From: Tritrichomonas musculus
Lineage: Eukaryota > Parabasalia > Tritrichomonadida > Tritrichomonadidae
Assembly (NCBI GenBank): GCA_039105265.1
Contig: JAPFFF010000018.1
Location: forward strand, 2,046,001-2,110,000
Length of the DNA: 64,000 nucleotides
Reading direction: 5' to 3'
The notes under the pieces are model-generated. The model made no database searches and was not told the DNA's origin. It saw only the letters and a program-made list of their open reading frames with translations. Below, piece after piece: positions 19,169-28,558 of the stretch; the first letter of the stretch is position 1, and every line of letters starts with the position of its first letter. Made by a program: the position numbers and the translations under genes.

Positions 19169-22100
19169 TATTCATAATTATATTCTTGAAATTTATCTGT
19201 TCTATAAAATTCATTTAATAACCTATCCAGAAATAGTACATTATCATTTAATCCTTTTAAACATGGTTCCCAATCCAATAAATCAATTATTTTTGAAAAT
19301 GATAATTCTTTTCTTTTGATTTCAGATAAATAAAGGTACTTAATTTTTTCAATATTGTATCGTAATAATTCTACAAAGTAAGCTTTACTAATTTTTGTTG
19401 CTTTATAGATTAGATCCTTATTTTTCGTCTGATACATAAAATTAGTAACATGAAAAGAATTTAATGATATTGAATTTAATTTCATATCAATATACAAATC
19501 AGCAATTTTTGATAGAATTTTTACATCATTTCTATATTTTGGTTTTAGGATTATATCAGGCAGAATCTCTTCAAAATCATAATAACTTTGCTTGAATCTT
19601 TCAAATTTAGAAATTAAAACAAAAACAGAAAGCAATCTATTAAGATAATTAAATGTATTTTCTTTTTCCTTTTCTTTTTCAATAAATGTATAGAATTTTT
19701 TTTCAAGTAGCTTCATAAAAATATTGATGTCTTCTTCATTAAAAGAACTAATATACTCACAAGCTTTTGAAAAGTCGTATGCAGTCAGTGAAAATATATT
19801 AGTAGCTAAATTGAAGGAAATGCATTTGCTAGTAAATAAATCAATATCATCATTTTGATTTTCCTTTATAATAGTTTCGAGCTTCTCTTTTATTTGGTCA
19901 CCTAGATTATAAAGATTTATCTTATTACCAGCTACCATATAATATATCCATGGCGATTTATTATAAATATAACGATAATAATCTGATATTATGCTATATG
20001 GCTCTTCAAATTCAAGCACAAAATCGGTGGAATGATAATTATATTCAATAAATCCTGATGAATAATCTTCTTTTATAAACCTATTCTTATTTGTTCTTAT
20101 TCTCTCAATTTCTTCCATGAAAACAAAAAATTTCATATTTAATTGTGCTTGAGGAAGATTTTGAAAAGAATTTCTTGTTATTTGTTTTATGGGTAAAAAA
20201 GGGCCATATTCAAGATATTTCAATTCATGAGCAAAAGGTGTTTTAACTTTTTCCAATTCACTAATAGGAATACAGTAGATATTGGAATTTTTAGAAAAAA
20301 TTGTGAATTTATTTATCAATGATTTAAGTAATAGAACATAGTTATTATGAAATACTCCATGTGATGAATCTTTCTGGATTAAATCTGATAAAACTTCTTC
20401 ATAATTATATTTTTTGAAAATTGCAGCTAATATATGCTTTAAACCATTTATGTCAAATATTGAATTAAATATAAAATTAAAACAAAAAATTTGAATTGCA
20501 GTGAATTGTTCAATTTTTGAAAAATACCAATTTATGAACTCATCCATTATAAATTTTGATCGCAAAGAAGAAATCAAAAAAGATAAAGCACATATTGCTG
20601 CTTTTGCTTTATTTTCAATTTCATCATTTTCATTATCATTGCTTTTATCAAATAGAATTAAATAGTTTTCTAGTTCGAGCAACACTGATTCAAAAATTTG
20701 ATAGGGATTTCTCGTGAAAAGATATTTATATGAGCATGCGATACATTCAAGACAAAAAAATGATTGGTAACACCATTTTTTATTGTTAATTAATGCAAAT
20801 AAATGATCAATTCTCGATCTTCCTAAATTATTAAATGTATCTCTGGAATTGTATTTATATGAGTTTTTCAATTTTAAAAATATATAATTAATTACAGTGT
20901 TATTATTTTCAAAATTATAATTTGACAAAAAATGTTCAATTAATAAATCGAAGTTCATTATTTTATTTTCATCAAAATAACTTAATGGTACTTTGAACAT
21001 ATGAACTGATTCTTTAAAATAATTGTAACGATACATGAACATATCCATGAATAATGCATTTTCAAATCTGTTTTCTTTAAGAATAAATTTAATCAATTCA
21101 TTTAGATTTGTTTTGATATATTTTATCTTGTTTATATCAGATATTAAATAATTTATAATATCCGTCTTATATAAATCGCATTTATTTGATAATAGCCAAA
21201 TAATTAAAATATCAAACATTCTAATGTTAAATTGACTTATTGATTTTGTAATATTTTGTGATTTAAAGATAGAACAAATTGAAGCTCTGATTATCGGAGA
21301 TGAACTATTAAGTTGGGTTTTCAATGCTTCAAAAAACATATCAATATATTTATATTCTGAAATTGTATAATATTTATTATCAAATATCTTTAAATTACGT
21401 AAGACGATGGCATAAAAAGGAATGACATTATTACTTGTCAATCCAATAATTGGACATTTTTCATTTTCAGCAAAAATCAATGCTTTTGTAATAAATGATA
21501 AAGATTCATCATTCATTGTAGTTAATAAACTATAATCATTGTTTTTAATAAAACTAATTAATTGTAGATTATCCAAATTGGTTGTTGTTGTTGAAATATT
21601 AAGCCTTAATCGATATGTAAAATTTTTATCAAATAATTTATTGGGTTTGAACTTGTTTGCATTTTGGTTTGAGAACTTAAAAATATAAAAAATACGTGGT
21701 GTTATTTGAATATTTAATAAAATTCGCTTTGAAATAAATGTATAAATAGAATGTCTGTCTATTACTTTGATAAGCAAATAAGGAAGATTATTTTCTATCT
21801 GTAAAATCATACTTATGAGATTATGCATGTGCTCTTTTTGATAAAAATATTTCAAATAATCTTCATCAAGAAAACTCAGAAGATTAATTAATATTTTTAT
21901 ATTATTTTGATCAGAATTAATTGTTGATAAAAATGTTTTATCAAATGTATCGTTAAAATCATCTTTTTTAATGATTTTTTGGAAATATTTAGCAAAACTT
22001 TTAGTTAATGTCATCGCAGCAGAAAGTTTGTTTTCACATAAATTTGATAGAACGTCAATATAAAAACTTATTTCGGATAAAATTGATAATGAATTAATAG

Positions 22101-23010
22101 TGTTATTATATATAGTGATATTTGTTGGAAGATCTAATTCGTATTTTTGTGCAATATCTATTATTTGATGAACTATTTCTTCAAATGATAAAGACTTAAA
22201 TAATTGATCAATTGATTTTATTTTTAAATTCAATTCTTGGCATTTTGATAAAAATAATCTAACAAATTGTGAAGAAATTTCTGTGGACTTTAACAATATT
22301 TTTTCATTTAAATGGAATAATTTGATAAACAGTTCATTTGGAATCAATGGAATTAAAAATGTCAAATCATCTGTATTCATCTCTAAAAAATTGCAGATGA
22401 TGCTGAAGAAGCTTACTCTTATTACTTTCTTAATCAAAAAAATAATTTGGCTTTTGTATGAATTGTAAAAATTTTGGTTTTTAGAAATATGTAAAAATAT
22501 GTAATTAAATATTGGTAAAATATTAAATTGAATAAAATGATCATTTAAATCTGATATTATTAGTATATCTAAAAGAAAGTTTAATTCAAAAGGGAGATTA
22601 ACTTCATGGCTAATAGAGCTATTAATATTATTAATGATTTCTATAACAAAAGATTTATAGTCAAAAAGATTTGAAAAATAATTGTTTTGAATGTAATATG
22701 AAAGAATTGAAACGGTGATTATTGTATAATTCAAATTGTTTCTGGATCTTAAATAAAGTTGTTCCAAAATAGGAATGAAATCACATGGAAAGTATGAATA
22801 GCATTTTAATATCAAAGAAAAAATATCGTTTACAATTTCATCGTCAGTGTTTTCATCGAGGGATTGTTGTGCTTTTATTAATAATTCCATAATTTCATCT
22901 TTTGATTTTTCCTCTTCCAAATCGATAAGAGACTGATAAATGGAATCATGTAAATCATAATTTTCATAAAATGGCGAAGCTGATGAGAGGAGAAGTAATT
23001 TTTCATTCAT
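19168..23010 (-). CDS. HECT ubiquitin ligase, N-terminal half of a split gene
   Basis: A 1280-residue frame starting at an ATG, almost wholly alpha-helical and Leu/Ile/Asn/Lys-rich, consistent with an armadillo/HEAT-like solenoid as in large HECT ligases. No other domain is recognised. Its stop TAA is formed by the TA target duplication plus the first base of the element at 18469-19168. Without element and one TA, the frame runs on as GAA TAT TAC ATT AAA TTG into the HECT frame without any shift, for a total of about 1734 residues. An initiator-like TCATTTTA lies at 23020-23027 (minus strand), and an E2F-like GGCGGGA at 23133-23145. Confidence 0.85.
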   Translation of the reverse strand: MNEKLLLLSSASPFYENYDLHDSIYQSLIDLEEEKSKDEIMELLIKAQQSLDENTDDEIVNDIFSLILKCYSYFPCDFIPILEQLYLRSRNNLNYTIITVSILSYYIQNNYFSNLFDYKSFVIEIINNINSSISHEVNLPFELNFLLDILIISDLNDHFIQFNILPIFNYIFLHISKNQNFYNSYKSQIIFLIKKVIRVSFFSIICNFLEMNTDDLTFLIPLIPNELFIKLFHLNEKILLKSTEISSQFVRLFLSKCQELNLKIKSIDQLFKSLSFEEIVHQIIDIAQKYELDLPTNITIYNNTINSLSILSEISFYIDVLSNLCENKLSAAMTLTKSFAKYFQKIIKKDDFNDTFDKTFLSTINSDQNNIKILINLLSFLDEDYLKYFYQKEHMHNLISMILQIENNLPYLLIKVIDRHSIYTFISKRILLNIQITPRIFYIFKFSNQNANKFKPNKLFDKNFTYRLRLNISTTTTNLDNLQLISFIKNNDYSLLTTMNDESLSFITKALIFAENEKCPIIGLTSNNVIPFYAIVLRNLKIFDNKYYTISEYKYIDMFFEALKTQLNSSSPIIRASICSIFKSQNITKSISQFNIRMFDILIIWLLSNKCDLYKTDIINYLISDINKIKYIKTNLNELIKFILKENRFENALFMDMFMYRYNYFKESVHMFKVPLSYFDENKIMNFDLLIEHFLSNYNFENNNTVINYIFLKLKNSYKYNSRDTFNNLGRSRIDHLFALINNKKWCYQSFFCLECIACSYKYLFTRNPYQIFESVLLELENYLILFDKSNDNENDEIENKAKAAICALSFLISSLRSKFIMDEFINWYFSKIEQFTAIQIFCFNFIFNSIFDINGLKHILAAIFKKYNYEEVLSDLIQKDSSHGVFHNNYVLLLKSLINKFTIFSKNSNIYCIPISELEKVKTPFAHELKYLEYGPFLPIKQITRNSFQNLPQAQLNMKFFVFMEEIERIRTNKNRFIKEDYSSGFIEYNYHSTDFVLEFEEPYSIISDYYRYIYNKSPWIYYMVAGNKINLYNLGDQIKEKLETIIKENQNDDIDLFTSKCISFNLATNIFSLTAYDFSKACEYISSFNEEDINIFMKLLEKKFYTFIEKEKEKENTFNYLNRLLSVFVLISKFERFKQSYYDFEEILPDIILKPKYRNDVKILSKIADLYIDMKLNSISLNSFHVTNFMYQTKNKDLIYKATKISKAYFVELLRYNIEKIKYLYLSEIKRKELSFSKIIDLLDWEPCLKGLNDNVLFLDRLLNEFYRTDKFQEYNYE

Positions 23011-23019
23011 TGAATTATA

Positions 23020-23145
23020 TAAAATGAAGATTTTTATTTCATTATCAAATCAATTCAAAAAGTTTAATTTTTCAATTTCAATTCATTCAGAAAGTGGAAA
23101 ATTTTCATTTTATAAATGCCACTTTTTTAAAATCCCGCCAAAAAT
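23020..23145 (-). promoter_or_regulatory. Promoter of the large HECT gene
   Basis: On the minus strand TCATTTTA lies about 10 nt before the ATG and matches the trichomonad initiator pattern. About 120 bp upstream is TTTTTGGCGGGA (reverse of 23133-23144), matching the E2F-type consensus and almost identical to the motif beside histone H2B at 35698-35707. Function is inferred from position and pattern. Confidence 0.45.
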
Positions 23146-23520
23146 ATAAAATGATCGAAAAACACAGCCAAACAAAAAATTAAAAATCATAATGCAGTAT
23201 TATTTTCTACATTTTGTTTCTTATATGACAAAACAAAATAAAGGTTAAGAATTTGATATTCGTCAAGAAATCGGTGATTTTGAAATCATTATAAATGCCC
23301 GAATAAAATTGCATTGAGTAGTAATGAATTAATTATAATTAAAATATATCAATTTACATCATGTAATGAAGTTTATTATTATGTTTTTTTTTTTTTTTAT
23401 GAATTTGTATTTTTCAACATCAGATAAAATTAACATATTTTGAGCTATTTTTGAATTAACTATTTATATGAATATAATATTAAATATAAATAATATTTAT
23501 AAAGTATGATGATCTAAAAA
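23146..23520. other. Gene-free AT-rich spacer
   Basis: AT-rich sequence between the HECT promoter and the 3' end of the ankyrin pseudogene. No open frame or repeat of note. Confidence 0.5.
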
Positions 23521-23548
23521 TGTTTATTCATGATGAAATTTTTTTTTT

Positions 23549-24796
23549 TCAACCATCAACCGTTTTTTTTAAATACGATATCTCAACTGGTTTTTTACCG
23601 TTCAAATCTTCAAGATTAATATCAATATCTTTCTTTTCCAATAAAAGCTTTATGATTGAAATATTATCCATATCAGCAGCTATGCGTAATGGTGTTCTGC
23701 CATTATATTTAGTTTTTTTATATTCTTTTTCTTCGAATTTGCTCCAAAGTCCTTTTTCCTCAATTTGGTCGTGATAAATGTACAAATTTTGTTTTTTGTT
23801 GACATCAATATTATCATTTTCGATATTTTTATTTTTAATATCACAATTTAAAGCAGTTTTTTCTTTTATTTCACCACTGCTATTTGATATATATGTTCGA
23901 TGTTTAAAAAATATGTTAACATCAATTTAGCAATTTCAATATTTTCTTTTTGGGTAGCAAAATAGAGTGGTGTTTTATCATATTCATCCAACACTTTATC
24001 ACCACCATCTTCGAAAAATACTTTTTCTTTCCTTTCAATGTTAACATTAATCTTATCATTAGATAATAACAACTTAATAATGCAAGATGTAGTGGAGTTT
24101 CTTCTCTTTTTATTTTTGTATATCCTTGATATGATTTGTATAAATCGAAATATTCATTTTCATCTCCTTCTGAACAAAATCCTTCCATACTGTTGATTTT
24201 ATCATTTTCCAATAATAATTTAATTATTTTGATATTCTCTTTTTCAACAGCAAGATGTAATGGAGTTTTTATTTCAAAGTAGAAGAAATCATCATTCCAT
24301 GCTTCTTCAGAAGTGATGATGTAGTATGATTCATATGTTTTTTTTTTTTTTTAGCTTTTTTTATATGTGTTGGTGTAGAGATTATCTGAACCATTTATAT
24401 TAACATCAATTTTTTATATTTTTTGGTAATAATGTGATTATTTCTATATTTTCTTCTTCAACTGCAAAATCTAATGGCGTTGCATCATATGGACCTGCAA
24501 TAAATAATGATTCCGTTTTATTTACATTAATATCATTTGTTAAAAATAAATTTACAAGAAAGTTATAATCAAATTTACAAAAAAAGGCAAAAATATTCTT
24601 CATTTATGATATCTTTTTGAATAAATTGAAAAATATAACTTCGCAAAACCGTTGACATATATTCTTGATGATCTGAATATTGATTATTTGAATAATTATT
24701 TACAATATAATTGGCAATTTCATTATGATGACATTCAATTGCCATTAATAAGTATCTTTGACACTTATCTGATGCACTCGATGCTCTCCTGGCCAA
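23549..24796 (-). pseudogene. Decayed ankyrin-repeat gene (DUF3447-like head)
   Basis: Five short minus-strand frames line up N to C in order: 24575-24796, 24406-24603, 23922-24212, 23866-24072, 23549-23785. The first has LLMAIECHHNEIANYIVNNY, typical of the DUF3447-like head found before ankyrin repeats in trichomonads. The others each hold ankyrin half-repeats: ATPLDFAVEEENIEIITLL, ETPLHLAL, TPLYFATQKENIEIAKLML and RTPLRIAADMDNISIIKLLL. They lie in different frames, so the gene carries at least four frameshifts or stops. Ankyrin families are hugely expanded in trichomonads, and this looks like one dead member. The 5' end merges with unrelated sequence near 24790. Confidence 0.85.
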
Positions 24797-25037
24797 ACTC
24801 TACAATCTCTTTTGCAGGCACATTTGGCTGAGTAACTACATCGATAATTCCACTAGCGTGCATGTAGCAATTGCTGATGCATTTTATCTTTGTAGCTGTT
24901 GCATGAGCTGCCAATTTGTTGTCCTCTTGTTTGTTGCATTCAGTGTCATGCTCTGTTGCTCTTGTTCCTTCAGAGTCCTTCTTTAAAATACAAAGAGCTT
25001 CTGCGAGACCTCTGACAGCATTCTTTATATATTTCAT
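24765..25037 (-). pseudogene. Unidentified coding fragment, compositionally distinct
   Basis: A 90-codon frame from an ATG, with TECNKQEDNKLAAHATATK and NCYMHASGIIDVVTQ. Its base composition is visibly less AT-rich than the ankyrin remnant it abuts. It overlaps the preceding repeat-bearing frame by an ATGA (25034-25037) and its 3' end passes into the ankyrin remnant. I do not recognise it. It is probably a fragment of a broken gene that also includes the pieces at 25034-25891. Confidence 0.35.
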
Positions 25038-25426
25038 TCTTGTTGGATTGTACTTTTGTTACATGGAGAATAGGTGGTCAAAGAATAATAAATAAGAAAG
25101 AAGAAAATGGCAACAATGTCTCTTTCAAACATCATATTTTCCATGTCTTTCTCAAACATCATATTTTCCATGTCTTTCTCAGACATCATATTTTCCATGT
25201 CTTTCTCAAACATCATATTTTCCATGTCTTTCTCAAACATCATATTTTCCATGTCTTTCTCAAACATCATATTTTCCATGTCTCTTTCAAACATCATATT
25301 TTCCATGTCTTTCTCAAACATCATATTTTCCATGTCTCTTTCAATAGAATCCAAATATTCAATTACCATCAAGACGCAAAAACTACATGCATTACTAATC
25401 ATCTCTGCTTTAATTAGTGGATTCAT
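25034..25426 (-). pseudogene. Frame carrying the 9-residue DMENMMFEK repeat
   Basis: A 130-codon minus-strand frame holding eight DMENMM-F/S-E-K/R repeats between a short Cys-containing head and a hydrophobic tail. The opposite strand is also open because the 27-bp unit lacks stops in several frames, so coding direction is uncertain. The minus strand is preferred because the flanking remnants (24765-25037, 25474-25891) are open on it and the repeat is polar, not hydrophobic. Likely part of a degraded gene. Confidence 0.35.
25119..25334. repeat. 27-bp tandem repeat, eight copies
   Basis: Eight contiguous 27-bp units (TCTTTCTCAAACATCATATT plus TTCCATG), nearly identical, with C/T and A/G variants at two or three positions. 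A ninth partial unit (TCTCTTTCAA) follows. The unit is a multiple of three and encodes DMENMMFEK on the minus strand. Confidence 0.95.
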
Positions 25427-25473
25427 GACAATAGTTGAAATTTAGATTGAATTGCAAATATCAGTTAATGAAC

Positions 25474-25891
25474 TCAATTTGCAAAGCTGTAACGACACAT
25501 GAATGATAGAAGAGCTTCCATTATTGTTGTAGAATTGATAAGGAAGGAAAGACTTGTATAAGTTTGATTAGCAGCTCTTGAAAGAATTGGAATATCAACC
25601 TTGTGCGATCTAAATTGGCCTATTGCCTCAAAATTAGTGGTCAATTCTTTGATCAAGAACATGTATTTGCTTTTTTGAGTCCTCATTGTAGCCAAGAGAG
25701 TCAAAATCAATGACAGAATAATTCAATTTTGTTAACAAAGGCTCATCTTTCAGAAATTCTTCGAAAAATGATCTGAATGAGAGCGATTGTAGTTGGTTTT
25801 CTAACGTACGAAGATAACTTAAATTGTACATGTTTTCTAAAGGTTCATCTAAGTGAGTCGATACAACACTTCGAAACAAAGTAAAAGACAA
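25474..25891 (-). pseudogene. Unidentified two-frame coding remnant
   Basis: Two overlapping minus-strand frames (25634-25891 and 25474-25710) have coding-like composition. The first has MSFTLFRSVVSTHLDEPLEN and a helical LRTLENQLQSLSFRSFFEEF. The second has KSKYMFLIKELTTNFEAIGQ and SRAANQTYTSLSFLINSTT. They seem to be successive parts of one protein separated by a frameshift. I do not recognise the family. It probably belongs with the repeat-bearing frame downstream. Confidence 0.4.
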
Positions 25892-26017
25892 TAACTATAT
25901 ACAATAGAAATAATTGTAACAAACCGTAACGATGGAATTGTTAAAGAGTTGATTTGATCCCTTATTCATGACATTTGTTCAGTAACTTGGTCATCTTCAA
26001 TACCGACTTCTAATTGA

Positions 26018-27814
26018 AATGCAGACTCTGTTTCTCCAGCATCCAACGAAGATGAAGGAGATAAAGATAAATCACCAGTTGTCTCATCCAACGAAGATGA
26101 AGGAGACAAAGATAAATCACCAGTTGTCTCATCCAACGAAGATGAAGGAGATAAAGATAAATCACCAGTTGTCTCAACAAATGAAGATGAAGGAGACAAA
26201 GATAAATCACCAGTTGTCTCAACAAATGAAGATGAAGGAGATAAAGATAAATCACCAGTTGTCTCATCCAACGAAGATGAAGGAGATAAAGATAAATCAC
26301 CAGTTGTCTCATCCAACGAAGATGAAGGAGACAAAGATAAATCACCAGTTGTCTCAACAAATGAAGATGAAGGAGATAAAGATAAATCACCAGTTGTCTC
26401 ATCCAACGAAGATGAAGGAGACAAAGATAAATCACCAGTTGTCTCAACAAATGAAGATGAAGGAGATAAAGATAAATCACCAGTTGTCTCAACAAATGAA
26501 GATGAAGGAGACAAAGACAAATCACCAGTTGTCACATCCAACGAAGATGAAGGAGACAAAGATAAATCGCCAGTTGTCTCATCAAATGAAGATGTTCATT
26601 ATACTAGTAATATTGAACCTAAGCCAAGTTCTGATGCAAACATTTCATTCACAGTGCCGCCAACTGTTATTCCACCTGTTAATATTACCGATGACACTAA
26701 AAAAGGGAATACTCTAGTTGGAACAATTGAAGATGTTTTCAATAAAGATGCAGAAACTATTAAAAATAGTATTGAACAAATTTTCAATGACCAAGAATCT
26801 ACTCCGAATGATGAAAAAGTTGATCACTTCATCGAAATTGATACTACTGGTGCAGAAGAAATTGAATTCAAGAATTTAACCCTTAATTCAAATCAGTATA
26901 TTAAGTTAGGAAATGATGCTAATGTTAAATTGACAGATGGACAATTAAACTTAGTATTAGATGACAAATCAAATAGTGTCAATGTTAATGTTAATGATAC
27001 CAGCGATGTTAAATTATCTATTAAAAACATGAATGATTGCACTGTTAAAATTGGAGCACAAGGAAAAGAGTCTAGCAGTGTTACAATTAAAAGTAAATCT
27101 GAAGTTTATGGTCATCTTGAATTTAATGCTGTTAAAGAACAAGTTAGAGAAATAGTGATTGACTCTGTTAATTTGCATGATTCAGGTTCAATTTCATCGA
27201 ATGTTCCAATATCGATAGTTAGCATTGAGGCACAGCCACAAACAACAGGAAAACTAACCAAAGTTGTTGTTGAAAAAGAGTTCACTATAGCACAATCATC
27301 AGTTTTAGAACTCGATGATTGCAGTCTGAAAGAAGCAACATTAAATTTGAATCTCACAACATACACGGCATCAAACTATGATACTCCTATGTTGAAAGGA
27401 ACACTTGGAGAACCACCAAAAGAAATTTGGTTGAAAAAGCCGACTGACAATACTTCACCTCCTGATAATCATAAATTTTTACTCTTCCAAGGTTCTTTTG
27501 TAGATAAATGTGAAGACTGGATAAAGATAATTAAATATGGCGATACAAGTTTTAATGACGGCGTTTGCGAAGATATCAAGAAGTTGGCAATTCTTCAAGA
27601 AGACAAATCAGTGAATGTTTTTGTTAATCCAAATAAAGGTGGTGATAAAGGTGATACTGGAAGTAAGTTATCAGCTGGACAAATTGCAGGAATTGTTATT
27701 GGATGCATCGCTGGAGTTGCAATTATTGTTGCCGTCGTTATTATCGTGATTAAGAAGAAGAATAATCAAGATAGCACTGCTGAATCAGCTGACGGAGAAG
27801 AAGTTGATCTTTAA
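26018..27814 (+). CDS. Repeat-bearing surface-type membrane protein without a start codon
   Basis: One open frame of 598 codons runs from a stop at 26015-26017 to TAA at 27812-27814. It contains twelve 15-residue acidic repeats (NEDEGDKDKSPVVSS and STNEDEG variants, 26045-26584), then a ~330-residue beta-rich ectodomain. It ends in a Gly/Ala transmembrane helix (AGQIAGIVIGCIAGVAIIVA, ~27675-27750), a KKKNNQ stop-transfer and a short acidic tail. There is no ATG before about 27030; the first alternative codon is a GTG at 26654. A signal peptide and true N-terminus are missing, so the gene is 5'-truncated or broken at the repeat border. Type I surface protein by topology; family not recognised. 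Confidence 0.6.
   Translation, partial: NADSVSPASNEDEGDKDKSPVVSSNEDEGDKDKSPVVSSNEDEGDKDKSPVVSTNEDEGDKDKSPVVSTNEDEGDKDKSPVVSSNEDEGDKDKSPVVSSNEDEGDKDKSPVVSTNEDEGDKDKSPVVSSNEDEGDKDKSPVVSTNEDEGDKDKSPVVSTNEDEGDKDKSPVVTSNEDEGDKDKSPVVSSNEDVHYTSNIEPKPSSDANISFTVPPTVIPPVNITDDTKKGNTLVGTIEDVFNKDAETIKNSIEQIFNDQESTPNDEKVDHFIEIDTTGAEEIEFKNLTLNSNQYIKLGNDANVKLTDGQLNLVLDDKSNSVNVNVNDTSDVKLSIKNMNDCTVKIGAQGKESSSVTIKSKSEVYGHLEFNAVKEQVREIVIDSVNLHDSGSISSNVPISIVSIEAQPQTTGKLTKVVVEKEFTIAQSSVLELDDCSLKEATLNLNLTTYTASNYDTPMLKGTLGEPPKEIWLKKPTDNTSPPDNHKFLLFQGSFVDKCEDWIKIIKYGDTSFNDGVCEDIKKLAILQEDKSVNVFVNPNKGGDKGDTGSKLSAGQIAGIVIGCIAGVAIIVAVVIIVIKKKNNQDSTAESADGEEVDL
26045..26584. repeat. 45-bp tandem repeat, twelve copies
   Basis: Twelve contiguous 45-bp units begin AACGAAGATGAAGGAGAYAA. 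Two main unit types alternate irregularly: TCATCCAAC and TCAACAAAT at the joint, combined with GATAAA or GACAAA. The unit is a multiple of three and all three plus frames plus two minus frames stay open. The mosaic order suggests unequal exchange or conversion rather than simple duplication. Confidence 0.95.
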
Positions 27815-28558
27815 AATCAACAAAACATTAAATCAATAAATCTATTTATTTTTTTAATCAGATAAGTTAACTTGTTTTAAACTTTGTTTTTTAATTTTCG
27901 CGGGTAAAAAATAAATCATTCAATATTTGAAAAAAATTCTTAGAAACTGTAAGTTTACACTCAAAAATTAAAAAACAAAGTTTAAGTTTTTTTTTTTTTT
28001 TTTTTTTTTTTGTTGTTGTTGTTGTTGTTCATTTTTTATTGTTTGTATAATAATTAAAATAAGTTAACTTGTTTTAAGTTTTTATTCTTGTCGAATAAGT
28101 ATTTTGCCATTTATTAGGTGTTTTTGAATGATTCGAATTAATATTGAATCAACAATTTGGATGAGAAATTAAAATAATTTTAAAATAATCGTATGTAAAT
28201 CAATTTTTTGAAAACAAATAATCATTAAAATGTTTTCTATATCATTAAAATTTTCAAAATGTTTCAATTTGAATTTTTAAATTCGGTTGGCATCTCAAAT
28301 ATTATTTTTATGTTTTTCAAAAGAAAAGGTCTTGTTGCATATGTTTGGCTTTATTGTTTTCAAAAATTATTATATTCCAAAAAGCTTTTTTTAAAAATTT
28401 AATAACAATGATGTGCATTAAACTTTAATTCAAAAAAGTTGTAATCGTTAAAGCTTATGTAAATTGATTTATTTTTAAAGATAATTATATTCATTTATCA
28501 TGATATATTTTGAAAGAAAATTGATCTGTCTTTATAAAAAAATATTCAAAATCTTGAA
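27815..28558. other. Gene-free interval with hairpin and T/GTT tract
   Basis: Downstream of the membrane-protein frame lies a perfect ~22-bp inverted repeat (27877-27898 and 27964-27985, core AAACTTTGTTTTTTAATTTT). A long T run with six GTT units follows (about 27987-28029). A direct copy of ATAAGTTAACTTGTTTTAA occurs at 27862-27880 and 28059-28077. No coding frame. Confidence 0.7.

Noticed and set aside
18467-19170. The HECT-gene insert as an intron
   Set aside because: Its borders lack trichomonad-type splice signals (no GTAYGT start or ACTAACACACAG-like end), while TIRs and TA duplications explain it fully.
25119-25334. CRISPR-like array
   Set aside because: The 27-bp units are directly contiguous with no spacers, the sequence is eukaryotic, and the unit is in a coding-type multiple of three.
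25040-25445. Plus-strand genes with NHIFHVFLK or SMSFSNIIF repeats
   Set aside because: They are the antisense readings of the 27-bp array; the flanking sequence has coding character only on the minus strand.
25966-26559. Minus-strand Ser/Thr-rich repeat protein
   Set aside because: It is open because the 45-bp unit lacks stops; the plus-strand frame continues into a convincing membrane protein, so that strand is preferred.
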